Of a stretch of 5,522 nt of DNA, positions 1-5,442 are shown piece by piece. A model generated the notes under the pieces. The model had not been told where the DNA came from and ran no database searches. It saw only the letters and a program-made list of their open reading frames with translations. Origin of the DNA: Actinomycetota bacterium. GTDB lineage: Bacteria > Actinomycetota > UBA4738. The DNA is taken from contig JACDEY010000090.1 of assembly GCA_013816105.1 (NCBI GenBank), forward strand, positions 1-5,522, given 5' to 3'. The translations under genes and the position numbers were made by a program. Numbering within the stretch: the stretch's first letter is position 1; each line of letters begins with the position of its first letter.

Positions 1-429
1 CTCGTACAGCTCTCCCGGGATGTCCTGGCGCGTTGCCATTGCAACGATGAAGCCCTCGCCGATGGTGAACAGCCCCATGATCACGATGGCCGATCGGGCG
101 GCCGTGGGGCTCGTCAGCCAGGCCGGTCCTCCGATTCCGACCGCTTCCAGGAACAGGTTCATGGGCCCGAAGAGCGGATTGAAGATCCACAGCCACAGCA
201 GCGCGTAGGCGACGTCGGGCACGACCGTCGGCAGATAGGCGGAGGTCCTGTACGCCGACACGCCCCGGAACCGCCTGTGCAGCAGCAGGGCGAGGGAGAC
301 GGCTCCAAGCAGTCGGAGGGGGACCGCGAAGGCGATGTACAGCAGGGAGTTCCGAACCGAGGTGAGAAAGATGTTGTCGCCTGCGAGCTCCCGGAAGTTG
401 TCCAGGCCGATGAACTCCGACGGCGGCAT
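1..429 (-). CDS. Sugar ABC transporter permease (MalF/UgpA type), partial, N-terminus apparently truncated
   Basis: Inner-membrane permease subunit of a carbohydrate ABC importer, inferred from the conserved frame read on the minus strand. It contains FIGLDNFREL followed by a target loop and helices (NSLLYIAFAVPLRLLGAVSL, then a YLPTVVPDVAYALLWLWIF helix with FNPLFGPMN, then a third helix IVIMGLFTIGEGFIVAM). The order matches MalF-like permeases, and the window ends at DIPGELYE, the start of the EAA loop that contacts the ATPase, so the last third lies beyond the left edge. The first ATG in frame before FIGLDNF is at 429; GTG at 459 is an alternative. Family members normally carry about 50 more residues with a first membrane helix before FIGLDNF. 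None of the three minus frames upstream shows one. The gene is therefore 5'-truncated, rearranged or chimeric next to the divergent malate dehydrogenase. Family call is firm; the start and functionality are doubtful. Confidence 0.8.
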   Translation of the reverse strand, partial: MPPSEFIGLDNFRELAGDNIFLTSVRNSLLYIAFAVPLRLLGAVSLALLLHRRFRGVSAYRTSAYLPTVVPDVAYALLWLWIFNPLFGPMNLFLEAVGIGGPAWLTSPTAARSAIVIMGLFTIGEGFIVAMATRQDIPGELYE

Positions 430-503
430 GGGACCCAAGAGGATAGCCCGCAGAGCCACGATCTGGCCGTCGGCCAGGGTCCGTGTCGCTCCTCGACACT
501 CCG

Positions 504-509
504 TAGGAT
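504..509 (+). promoter_or_regulatory. Possible -10 element (TAGGAT) for malate dehydrogenase
   Basis: TAGGAT fits the actinobacterial TAnnnT -10 pattern and lies 34 nt before the ATG at 544, which would leave a short leader containing the RBS. No good -35 hexamer is seen 16-18 nt upstream, so this is a weak call. Confidence 0.3.
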
Positions 510-529
510 GGCCCCCGCGAACAGCGACC

Positions 530-536
530 GGGGAGG
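530..536 (+). promoter_or_regulatory. Ribosome binding site fixing the mdh start
   Basis: GGGGAGG ends 7 nt before ATG 544. It decides the start, because the reading frame stays open upstream to 277 without any protein-like sequence; the first residues after 544 (MRVTVVGSGFVGA) are the beginning of the Rossmann fold. Confidence 0.75.
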
Positions 537-543
537 TCTCCAG

Positions 544-1470
544 ATGCGTGTGACGGTTGTGGGAAGCGGGTTCGTCGGGGCGACGGCGGCCATGCGGGTG
601 GTCCAGAAGGGCCTCGCTGACGACGTCGTGATGATCGACATAGTCGAAGGGCTGCCGCAGGGGCTCGCGCTCGACATGCGGGAGTCGGCGCCCGTCGAGG
701 GCTTCGAGCCGAACGTCCGTGGGACGAACGAATACGCCGATACGGCCGACTCCGACATCGTCGTGATCACCGCGGGGCTTCCGCGGCAGCCCGGCATGAG
801 CCGGATGGACCTGCTGGGGAAGAACGCGGGGATCATGCGCGACGTCGTCCGCCGCGTGGCCGAGCACTCCCCGAGCTCGATCCTGATCGTCGTCACCAAT
901 CCGCTCGACGAGATGACCTTCCTGGCCGCGGATACCTCCGGCTTTCCCAAGGAGCGCGTCATGGGGATGGCCGGGGTGCTGGACTCCGCGCGCCTGCGCT
1001 ACTTCGTCGCAGAGGAGCTCCGGGTCTCGCCCACGAAGGTCGATGCCATGACGCTCGGTTCGCACGGCGAGTCGATGGTGCCGCTCCCCCGACAGGCCAC
1101 CGTCGGCGGCCGACCGCTCACCGAGCTCGCCGACGAGGGCACGCTCGAGCGCCTGTATGAGCGCACCCGCGAAGGGGGAGCCGAGATCGTCGGATTGTTG
1201 AAGAAGGGAAGCGCCTACTACGCGCCGTCGGCCGCCATCGCCCAGATGGTGAACGCGATCGCAGGGGACACCGGGGAGGTGCTGCCGGTCTGCGCGTGGT
1301 GCACGGGTCAGTACGGCATCGAGGACGTCTACGTCGGCGTTCCGGCTCGTCTCGGGCGCGCGGGGGTGCGGGAGATCGTCGAGCTAGACCTCAACGCCGA
1401 TGAGCTGGCCGCCCTCCGAGCGGCCGCCGAGGGGATCCGATCGAAGTGCAGCGACCTGGCGCAGGTGTGA
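544..1470 (+). CDS. mdh: Malate dehydrogenase, LDH-like NAD-dependent type
   Basis: Cytosolic TCA-cycle enzyme interconverting malate and oxaloacetate with NAD(H). The 308-residue product has the usual length. Seen in the sequence: glycine motif GSGFVG (residues 7-12) at the very N-terminus; D32 at the end of the second strand, favouring NAD over NADP; the substrate loop GLPRQPGMSR with R81 and R87, where Arg at the discriminating position is the malate (not lactate) signature; TNPLD (118-122); the D147/R150 pair in GVLDSARLR; and catalytic H174 in GSHGES. The stop codon TGA overlaps the ATG of the next gene by one base, so the cupin is probably translated from the same mRNA. A divergent permease fragment lies upstream. 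Function is assigned from family motifs; related 2-hydroxyacid dehydrogenases are less likely because of R81. Confidence 0.95.
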   Translation: MRVTVVGSGFVGATAAMRVVQKGLADDVVMIDIVEGLPQGLALDMRESAPVEGFEPNVRGTNEYADTADSDIVVITAGLPRQPGMSRMDLLGKNAGIMRDVVRRVAEHSPSSILIVVTNPLDEMTFLAADTSGFPKERVMGMAGVLDSARLRYFVAEELRVSPTKVDAMTLGSHGESMVPLPRQATVGGRPLTELADEGTLERLYERTREGGAEIVGLLKKGSAYYAPSAAIAQMVNAIAGDTGEVLPVCAWCTGQYGIEDVYVGVPARLGRAGVREIVELDLNADELAALRAAAEGIRSKCSDLAQV

Positions 1471-1814
1471 TGCCCGAGCCGATCGACCTCGATGCCCTGG
1501 CCGCCTCCCTGACCCAGCCCTGGAAGCCGGTGGACGTGTGCCATGCGAATGAGGCCGTCGTGCGCATGGCCAGGATCGAGGGGGAGTTCCCATGGCACGA
1601 GCACGGCGAGGACGAGCTCTTCCTCTGCCTGTCGGGCCGGTTTGTGATCGAGCTCGAAGGGGAGGCTCCGGTCACCCTCGACCAGCACCGGCTCTTCGTG
1701 GTCCCGGCCGGTGTGAGGCACCGCCCGGTGGCCCGCGAACCGGCCGTCGCGCTCCTTATCGAGCGTCCGAAGACGCAGCAGTACGGGATCGAGGGCCACG
1801 CGCCCGGGCCCTAG
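1470..1814 (+). CDS. Small cupin-domain protein
   Basis: A 114-residue single-domain cupin of the Cupin_2 class, a small metal-binding beta-barrel. The first cupin motif is seen at 43-56 (HEHGEDELFLCLSG), with H43, H45 and E49 as likely metal ligands, and the second at 79-84 (PAGVRH), with H84 as fourth ligand. There is no signal peptide, so it should be cytosolic. The chosen ATG overlaps the TGA of malate dehydrogenase (TGATG), which points to translational coupling; an ATG 24 nt upstream in the same frame would lie inside mdh and is less likely. Cupins of this size include isomerases, dioxygenase-like and sensing proteins, and the sequence gives no substrate. Fold call is firm, function unknown. 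Confidence 0.88.
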   Translation: MPEPIDLDALAASLTQPWKPVDVCHANEAVVRMARIEGEFPWHEHGEDELFLCLSGRFVIELEGEAPVTLDQHRLFVVPAGVRHRPVAREPAVALLIERPKTQQYGIEGHAPGP

Positions 1815-1858
1815 CCCTTCTTTACCTGCGACTAACCGACGATGAGGTTCCCACTGTC

Positions 1859-1864
1859 TACGCT
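1859..1864 (+). promoter_or_regulatory. -10 element (TACGCT) of a probable leaderless promoter
   Basis: TACGCT lies at -12 to -7 relative to the GTG at 1871, exactly where a -10 box sits if transcription begins at the start codon. There is no Shine-Dalgarno sequence before that GTG. A partial -35 (CCGACG, 1836-1841) is 17 nt upstream. It would drive the dicupredoxin lipoprotein independently of mdh-cupin, whose last stop is only 56 nt before the GTG. Confidence 0.45.
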
Positions 1865-1870
1865 CGGACG

Positions 1871-2669
1871 GTGAGCAAGCTCCGGACGGTTGGCCTCGTC
1901 GCGCTCCTGGCTGGCGCTGCCTGCGGAGGCGCAGGCTCCGACGACGCTTCGTTCCCCGGCCCGAATGCCTTGCCGGCGTCGTCCGCGAGCCCGGGGCCAG
2001 CTTCACTCTCGCCGCCCTCCCCGCCCTCCCCCGCTCCTCCCGCCCAGCGACCTCGACCCCCGAAAGGGCGGGCTCGAGGTCGGGTTCGGGGAGTGGGCGG
2101 TGACCCCCGAGGCGGATGCGATCCGTCCCGGTCACGTGACGTTCGTGGTGAACAACGGCGGCACGCTCGTCCACGGGTTCGAGATCAAGTCGGAGGACGA
2201 GGGAGGAGGCGGCTCGAACAGCGGATCGGGGAGTGGAGAAGACGAGTTCGAGATCGAGTCGAACACCTTCGGACCGGGCGAGTCGGTCCGAATCGCGGCC
2301 GATCTTCCCCCGGGCCTGTACGAGCTCGAGTGTTTCGTGGCCGACCACGACGAGCGAGGAATGCGCACTCTGCTGGAGGTCCGCTCGGACGCCCCACTCG
2401 TGGCTCCCGAGGTTGCACCCTCCGATCAGGTGGTGATTCAGGGCTTCGTGTTCCGACCGCCGACGCTGGACGTTCCGGCGCAGACCGAGATCACGTGGGT
2501 GAACCGGGACGCGACTTCGCACACGGTGACGGCTCGCGACGGATCCTTCGACTCCGACATCTTGGATGGGGGCGGGACTTTCTCAGCAGGGTTCGACGTG
2601 CCGGGAGAGTTTGCCTACTTCTGCAAGATCCACCCCGGCATGGAGGGCGTCATCCGGGTCACGGGGTGA
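1871..2669 (+). CDS. Lipoprotein with two cupredoxin domains, interrupted by an apparent frameshift
   Basis: Predicted exported, membrane-anchored blue-copper protein. From GTG 1871 the frame gives an n-region SKLRT, a hydrophobic stretch and a lipobox-like LLAGAAC with C18 as anchor, then a Pro/Ser-rich linker. The cupredoxin part (from LEVGFGEW, about 2073) is one frame away; removing one base in the C-rich tract near 2028-2032 joins them into a 265-residue protein. On that numbering, domain 1 (68-172) has copper ligands H101, C154, H159, M164, and domain 2 (175-265) has H217 (SHTV) and C251, H254, M257 in CKIHPGM. Domain 1 contains an unusual acidic, Gly/Ser-rich insertion (GGGGSNSGSGSG). 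Likely role is electron transfer or copper binding outside the membrane; no partner is visible. Without the shift, the cupredoxin frame has only a TTG at 1890 and no export signal. Family call is firm; whether the gene is intact is unresolved. Confidence 0.8.
2010..2062 (+). other. C-rich low-complexity tract containing the inferred frameshift
   Basis: This stretch encodes the Pro-rich linker between lipoprotein anchor and copper domains. It contains two five-C runs (2028-2032 and 2057-2061) and repeats of CCCTCC. The upstream frame reads SPPSPPSP and the downstream frame PPSDLDP; one surplus base between them accounts for the shift. The exact position cannot be fixed from the sequence. Confidence 0.6.
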
Positions 2670-3750
2670 CGCCGCGGCCTTCCAGGAGCGCGCGAGCCGC
2701 CCTGGAGACGGCATCGGACATCTCGGAGGTCGAGGATGATCCCCCGATGTCTCGAGTTCTGACGGAACCTTCGGCAAGCACCGCGTCGACCGCGCGGCGG
2801 ACCGCCTGGGCCGCCGCCGTCTCCCGCAGGTGGGTGAGCATCATCGCAGCGGACAGGATCATGGCCGTCGGATTCGCGTAGCCCTTCCCCGCGATGTCCG
2901 GGGCGCTGCCGTGGACGGGCTCGAAGACCGCGAATTCCCAACCAAGGTTCGCACCCGGGACGAGGCCGAGCCCACCCACGAGCCCGGCGCACAGGTCGCT
3001 GATGATGTCGCCATACAGATTGGGCAGGAGCAGCACGTCGAGGGTCTCGGGCTCCAGCGCCAGGTGCATGGCCATCTCGTCCACCTGCAACTCCCGGAAC
3101 TCGATGTCCGGATAGCCGAACGCGTCCATGGCCGCGGTGAACAGGAAGATGCCGTCGGAGAACTTCATGATGTTGGCCTTGTGGCCCACGGTCACCGTGC
3201 GCCTATCGTTGCGCCGGGCGAAGTCGAAGGCGAAGCGGACGATCCGGTGAGTTCCGGTAACGCTGATGGGTTTCACCGTCACACCGGCGTCCTGCGCGAT
3301 CTCGAAGCCGGCGAGCGCTCGCAGCTCAACCCGGAGCCGCTCGAGGGCGGGACTCCCTCGTTCGAACTCGACCCCGGCGTACAGATCCTCCGTGTTCTCC
3401 CGGATCACGACCAGATCGACGGCGCCGTGCCTGGTGGCCACGCCGGGTAGCGACAGCGCCGGGCGGACGGCGGCGAACAGGTCCAGCTCCTGGCGAAGGG
3501 TCACGTTGACGCTTCGGAAGCCCGATCCGACCGGCGTGGTGACCGGACCCTTGAGCGCGGTGCGGGTTCGCTCGATCGAGCGCAGGACCCTATCGGGAAG
3601 CGGCGAGCCCTCCCTCTCGAGGACGGCGGCCCCCGCCTCCTGGACGTCCCACTCGACCTCCACGCCCGCCGCCTCGACAACCCTCTGAGCCGCCTCTGCG
3701 ACCTCTGGGCCGATCCCGTCTCCGGGGACGAGGGTGACGTGGTGTGCCAC
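2659..3750 (-). CDS. icd: NAD-dependent isocitrate dehydrogenase (isocitrate/isopropylmalate dehydrogenase family)
   Basis: Oxidatively decarboxylates isocitrate to 2-oxoglutarate in the TCA cycle. The 363-residue product starts VAHHVTLVPGDGIGPEV, typical for the family. Substrate residues are visible: S80, N82 and R86 in GFRSVNVTLR, R96 in AVRP, R117 and Y124 in IRENTEDLYAG, K191 in HKANIMK, D224, and D248/D252 in YGDIISDL. S80 and N82 argue for isocitrate rather than isopropylmalate. The cofactor loop HGSAPDIAGKG (280-290) is the NAD type, without the Lys/Tyr pair of NADP enzymes. GTG 3750 was chosen because homology begins there; the open frame upstream to 4089 runs through the neighbouring cupredoxin and is not protein-like. 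No Shine-Dalgarno is seen. The 3' end overlaps the convergent lipoprotein gene by 11 nt. Homoisocitrate or tartrate dehydrogenase remain possible. Confidence 0.92.
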   Translation of the reverse strand: MAHHVTLVPGDGIGPEVAEAAQRVVEAAGVEVEWDVQEAGAAVLEREGSPLPDRVLRSIERTRTALKGPVTTPVGSGFRSVNVTLRQELDLFAAVRPALSLPGVATRHGAVDLVVIRENTEDLYAGVEFERGSPALERLRVELRALAGFEIAQDAGVTVKPISVTGTHRIVRFAFDFARRNDRRTVTVGHKANIMKFSDGIFLFTAAMDAFGYPDIEFRELQVDEMAMHLALEPETLDVLLLPNLYGDIISDLCAGLVGGLGLVPGANLGWEFAVFEPVHGSAPDIAGKGYANPTAMILSAAMMLTHLRETAAAQAVRRAVDAVLAEGSVRTRDIGGSSSTSEMSDAVSRAARALLEGRGVTP

Positions 3751-3757
3751 GCACCGA

Positions 3758-3763
3758 AGCGTA
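3758..3763 (-). promoter_or_regulatory. Possible -10 element (TACGCT) of a leaderless icd promoter
   Basis: Read on the minus strand, TACGCT ends 7 nt before the GTG at 3750, compatible with transcription starting at the start codon. It is the same hexamer as in front of the lipoprotein gene. No convincing -35 is seen. Confidence 0.35.
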
Positions 3764-3865
3764 CAGGCGCCGCGAGCAGCCGCGGAGAACCGGGTCGAGC
3801 TCCCTTCTCGAGGAACTGACGGAACCCCACAAACCCTGCCATGCTCTCGGCCGTACATCCGCTGG

Positions 3866-3881
3866 GATCCGCCCTCGGATC
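3866..3881 (+). repeat. Small inverted repeat in the leader of the secreted cupredoxin gene
   Basis: Perfect 6-bp arms GATCCG and CGGATC around a CCCT loop, ending 3 nt before the Shine-Dalgarno. It could form an RNA hairpin affecting translation or stability, or be a protein site; a chance occurrence is also possible in such GC-rich sequence. Confidence 0.35.
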
Positions 3882-3884
3882 GAG

Positions 3885-3891
3885 AAAGGAG
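3885..3891 (+). promoter_or_regulatory. Ribosome binding site fixing the secreted cupredoxin start
   Basis: AAAGGAG lies 9 nt before ATG 3901. It selects this start over the in-frame ATG at 3841, and the residues after 3901 form a clean signal peptide. Confidence 0.75.
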
Positions 3892-3900
3892 TTTTCCCTC

Positions 3901-4533
3901 ATGCTGCGTGCCGTACGAAGGATCGTTGCTCCATTCGGACTGGCCCTTGTGCTTGCCCTGGCCTTCCAGGGACCGGCCCTCGCGGCCACGGTGAACGTGT
4001 CGATAGTCGACTTCGCTTTCAACCCGACAACGGTGAAGCCGAAGCAAGGCGACATGGTCCTGTGGACGAACAACGGGAACGCTCCCCATACCACGACGAG
4101 CGACGGCTGCCCTGGCACAGGCACGGTGGGGGTTGCTCTATGGTGCTCTCCGACGCTGAACGACACCGATACGTTCTCGCTGGCGTTCAGCACGGCGGCG
4201 AAGTACCCGTACTTCTGCGACATTCACCCGAGCATGCAGGGGACCGTTCAGGTCAACATGAAGGCCAACCCGAAGAGCGGCGGGGTGGGGACCAACTTCA
4301 GCATCATCTGGGCGAAGGGAAGCATCCCTACAGGGTTCAACGCCGACATCCAGATCAAGCGGCCCGGCTCCACACAGTTTGTGGACTGGATGATCGACAA
4401 GACCGGAACCATGGTCAGCGCCCAGTTCCAGCCGGACAGCGGCACGGGCGTCTACCAGTTCCGATCCCGTCTCCAGAAGGGGACCGGCGGCGCGAGCGAC
4501 TTCTCGAAGGCGACTAAGATCACCGTCTCCTAG
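3901..4533 (+). CDS. Secreted cupredoxin (plastocyanin-like) with extra C-terminal domain
   Basis: Predicted exported blue-copper protein of 210 residues. A Sec signal peptide is clear: basic MLRAVRR, a hydrophobic core, and cleavage after A28 (GPALA/ATV). Residues 29-119 form the cupredoxin domain, with probable copper ligands H63 (APHTTT) and C106, H109 and M112 in YFCDIHPSMQG. Two further cysteines, C70 and C82, in the loop after H63 could form a disulfide. Residues from about 122 to 210 form a second, probably beta-sandwich domain with no metal motif, which I do not recognise; it resembles Ig/Fn3-like appendages used for cell-surface association. The long divergent leader (3751-3900) separates it from icd, and its 3' end overlaps the convergent nucleotidyltransferase gene by 14 nt. 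Electron transfer or copper binding outside the cell is inferred from the fold only. Confidence 0.9.
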   Translation: MLRAVRRIVAPFGLALVLALAFQGPALAATVNVSIVDFAFNPTTVKPKQGDMVLWTNNGNAPHTTTSDGCPGTGTVGVALWCSPTLNDTDTFSLAFSTAAKYPYFCDIHPSMQGTVQVNMKANPKSGGVGTNFSIIWAKGSIPTGFNADIQIKRPGSTQFVDWMIDKTGTMVSAQFQPDSGTGVYQFRSRLQKGTGGASDFSKATKITVS

Positions 4534-5029
4534 GCCGCTGCGACTCGATCTCGTCCCGGAGGGCCCCCAGGATCTCGACCTCGATGAGGTCCTTGGGGCG
4601 CCCCGCGGCCCGCTTCATCCGAATGAGGTCGTCGACCGCGGCGACCCGGACGGACCATCCGTTCAGCTCCATGACGGTGGCGTTGCGATCGAGCTGCTCG
4701 AACCCCATTACCCCAGCCGGGGTTCCGAGACAATCGAGGCTTCCCGCGTCCGTGACGAACGTGAAATGGTCCCCCGCCTTCAGGGTGTGTGCATCCAGGA
4801 CGAACGGGACGGCATCTTCAACGCCCCGGAGACGGGCGTTCAGATCGCGCAGCGCTCTCGCGAGGCGATCGAGGTTGTGTTCGTCTCGCGCGTAACAGAT
4901 GTCCAGGTCGTTCGTCACCGTCGTCGAACCGTGCAGCCGCCCGGCCAACCCTCCGATGACGACGAAGCGGACCTCTTGCTCGACCAGGGTTCGGAGCGAC
5001 CGAAGGAAGTCGAAGCGACCGGGGATCAC
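4520..5029 (-). CDS. Nucleotidyltransferase-fold protein, probable toxin of a toxin-antitoxin-like pair
   Basis: A 169-residue cytosolic protein with the minimal nucleotidyltransferase core: GG at 26-27 in VIGGLAGRLHGS, paired aspartates D41 and D43 in TNDLDICYAR, and a third acidic candidate D99 in GSLDCLG. The C-terminal VDDLIRMKRAAGRPKDL (132-148) is typical of AbiEii/MNT-like proteins. Such enzymes transfer nucleotides to RNA or protein targets, and several act as toxins neutralised by the neighbouring gene. The active-site residues look intact. The GTG start overlaps the TGA of the upstream XRE gene by 4 nt (GTGA), which indicates one operon and translational coupling. The 3' end overlaps the convergent cupredoxin by 14 nt. 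Fold assignment is good; toxin function is inferred from gene context, and a housekeeping or antibiotic-modifying role is not excluded. Confidence 0.82.
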   Translation of the reverse strand: MIPGRFDFLRSLRTLVEQEVRFVVIGGLAGRLHGSTTVTNDLDICYARDEHNLDRLARALRDLNARLRGVEDAVPFVLDAHTLKAGDHFTFVTDAGSLDCLGTPAGVMGFEQLDRNATVMELNGWSVRVAAVDDLIRMKRAAGRPKDLIEVEILGALRDEIESQRPRRR

Positions 5030-5340
5030 CTCTTGCGCGCGGCCAGAAGCCGCTCGAGGCTCTCCGCCTCTTCGGCGGCGCGCTGGAGCCGGGCTCGAGG
5101 TCGGAGGTCGAGCAGCTCTCGATACGCGGCGCGGTCCAGCCCCCTGCCGGGCCGGGGGACGGCCTCAAGGGTCTCGCCGCACGCCTCGAGGAGCCGGTCG
5201 AGCGTGTCGACTCTGGGGATCGCCGTTCCTCCCTCGATCTTCGCCACCGAGGACTGGGGGATGCCGAGGCGGGCCGCCAGCTCTCGCTGGGTGAGATCGG
5301 CCCGCCGGCGAGCCTGGCGAAGGAGAAGGGCGGCGTTCAC
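5026..5340 (-). CDS. XRE-family helix-turn-helix regulator, probable antitoxin
   Basis: A 104-residue DNA-binding protein. Residues 4-57 form an HTH_3/Cro-C1-type domain (LLLRQARRRADLTQRELAAR, then LGIPQSSVAKIEGG with the recognition helix near 28-37). The C-terminal tail (67-104, with RELLDLRPRARL and ESLERLLAARKR) is charged and helical, and probably contacts the partner protein. GTG 5340 was chosen: the frame continues upstream to an ATG at 5433, but that would translate through the palindromic promoter region, and the family's N-terminus fits 5340. No Shine-Dalgarno is present, while a good -10 lies just upstream, so the mRNA is likely leaderless. It is first gene of the pair with the nucleotidyltransferase and probably represses its own promoter through the palindrome. 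A plain XRE regulator is the alternative reading. Confidence 0.85.
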   Translation of the reverse strand: MNAALLLRQARRRADLTQRELAARLGIPQSSVAKIEGGTAIPRVDTLDRLLEACGETLEAVPRPGRGLDRAAYRELLDLRPRARLQRAAEEAESLERLLAARKR

Positions 5341-5347
5341 AGAAATG

Positions 5348-5353
5348 ATGATA
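5348..5353 (-). promoter_or_regulatory. -10 element (TATCAT) of the XRE/nucleotidyltransferase promoter
   Basis: On the minus strand TATCAT, a near-consensus -10, ends 7 nt before GTG 5340, placing transcription start at or next to the start codon. The candidate -35 (TTCCGT, 5376-5371, 17-nt spacer) is poor. The hexamer lies wholly inside the downstream arm of the palindrome. Confidence 0.55.
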
Positions 5354-5369
5354 CCGAATAAGGTATCAT
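5348..5369. promoter_or_regulatory. Palindromic operator of the XRE/nucleotidyltransferase operon
   Basis: A perfect inverted repeat with arms ATGATACC (5348-5355) and GGTATCAT (5362-5369) around a 6-nt AT-rich centre GAATAA. It is the most AT-rich spot nearby and covers the -10 and most of the spacer of the promoter. The size and symmetry suit an XRE dimer, so binding would block RNA polymerase and give autorepression. Binding by this particular regulator is inferred from position. Confidence 0.65.
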
Positions 5370-5442
5370 GACGGAACCGAAAGTACGCCGGTAAATGGCG
5401 GGCAGGGGCCCCCGCGCCCGAAGCGAATCGCATGTGCTGCGC

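Noticed and set aside
277..543. N-terminal extension of the malate dehydrogenase frame
   Set aside because: The extension is low-complexity Gln/Glu/Arg-rich translation antisense to the permease; the RBS at 530-536 and the Rossmann motif place the start at 544.
159..962. Long minus-strand open frame across permease and mdh
   Set aside because: Ser/Arg/Pro/Cys-rich composition with no motif; it is out of frame with the real permease and antisense to mdh.
2057..2069. Programmed +1 frameshift at the CCC CCG AAA GGG stretch
   Set aside because: No in-frame stop or stimulatory structure is evident; a C-tract length error or mutation explains the frame change more simply.
1329..2522. 397-residue minus-strand open frame
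   Set aside because: Arg/His-rich shadow antisense to mdh, cupin and lipoprotein; no recognisable domain, and the plus-strand genes have clear motifs.
3751..4089. Upstream extension of the isocitrate dehydrogenase frame
   Set aside because: It would overlap the cupredoxin gene and its leader, and is not protein-like; family homology starts at GTG 3750.
3744..4517. 257-residue plus-strand open frame
   Set aside because: Arg/His/Gln-rich shadow of the secreted cupredoxin in another frame, with no motif or signal peptide.
5401..5425. GC-rich self-complementary stretch as a terminator after the partial cupredoxin
   Set aside because: The GGGGCCCC core gives only an imperfect stem with a mismatch and no T-tract follows, so a rho-independent terminator is not supported.
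5341..5433. Longer XRE protein starting at ATG 5433
   Set aside because: The extra residues are translated from the promoter and palindrome; the SD-less GTG 5340 with -10 upstream fits better.
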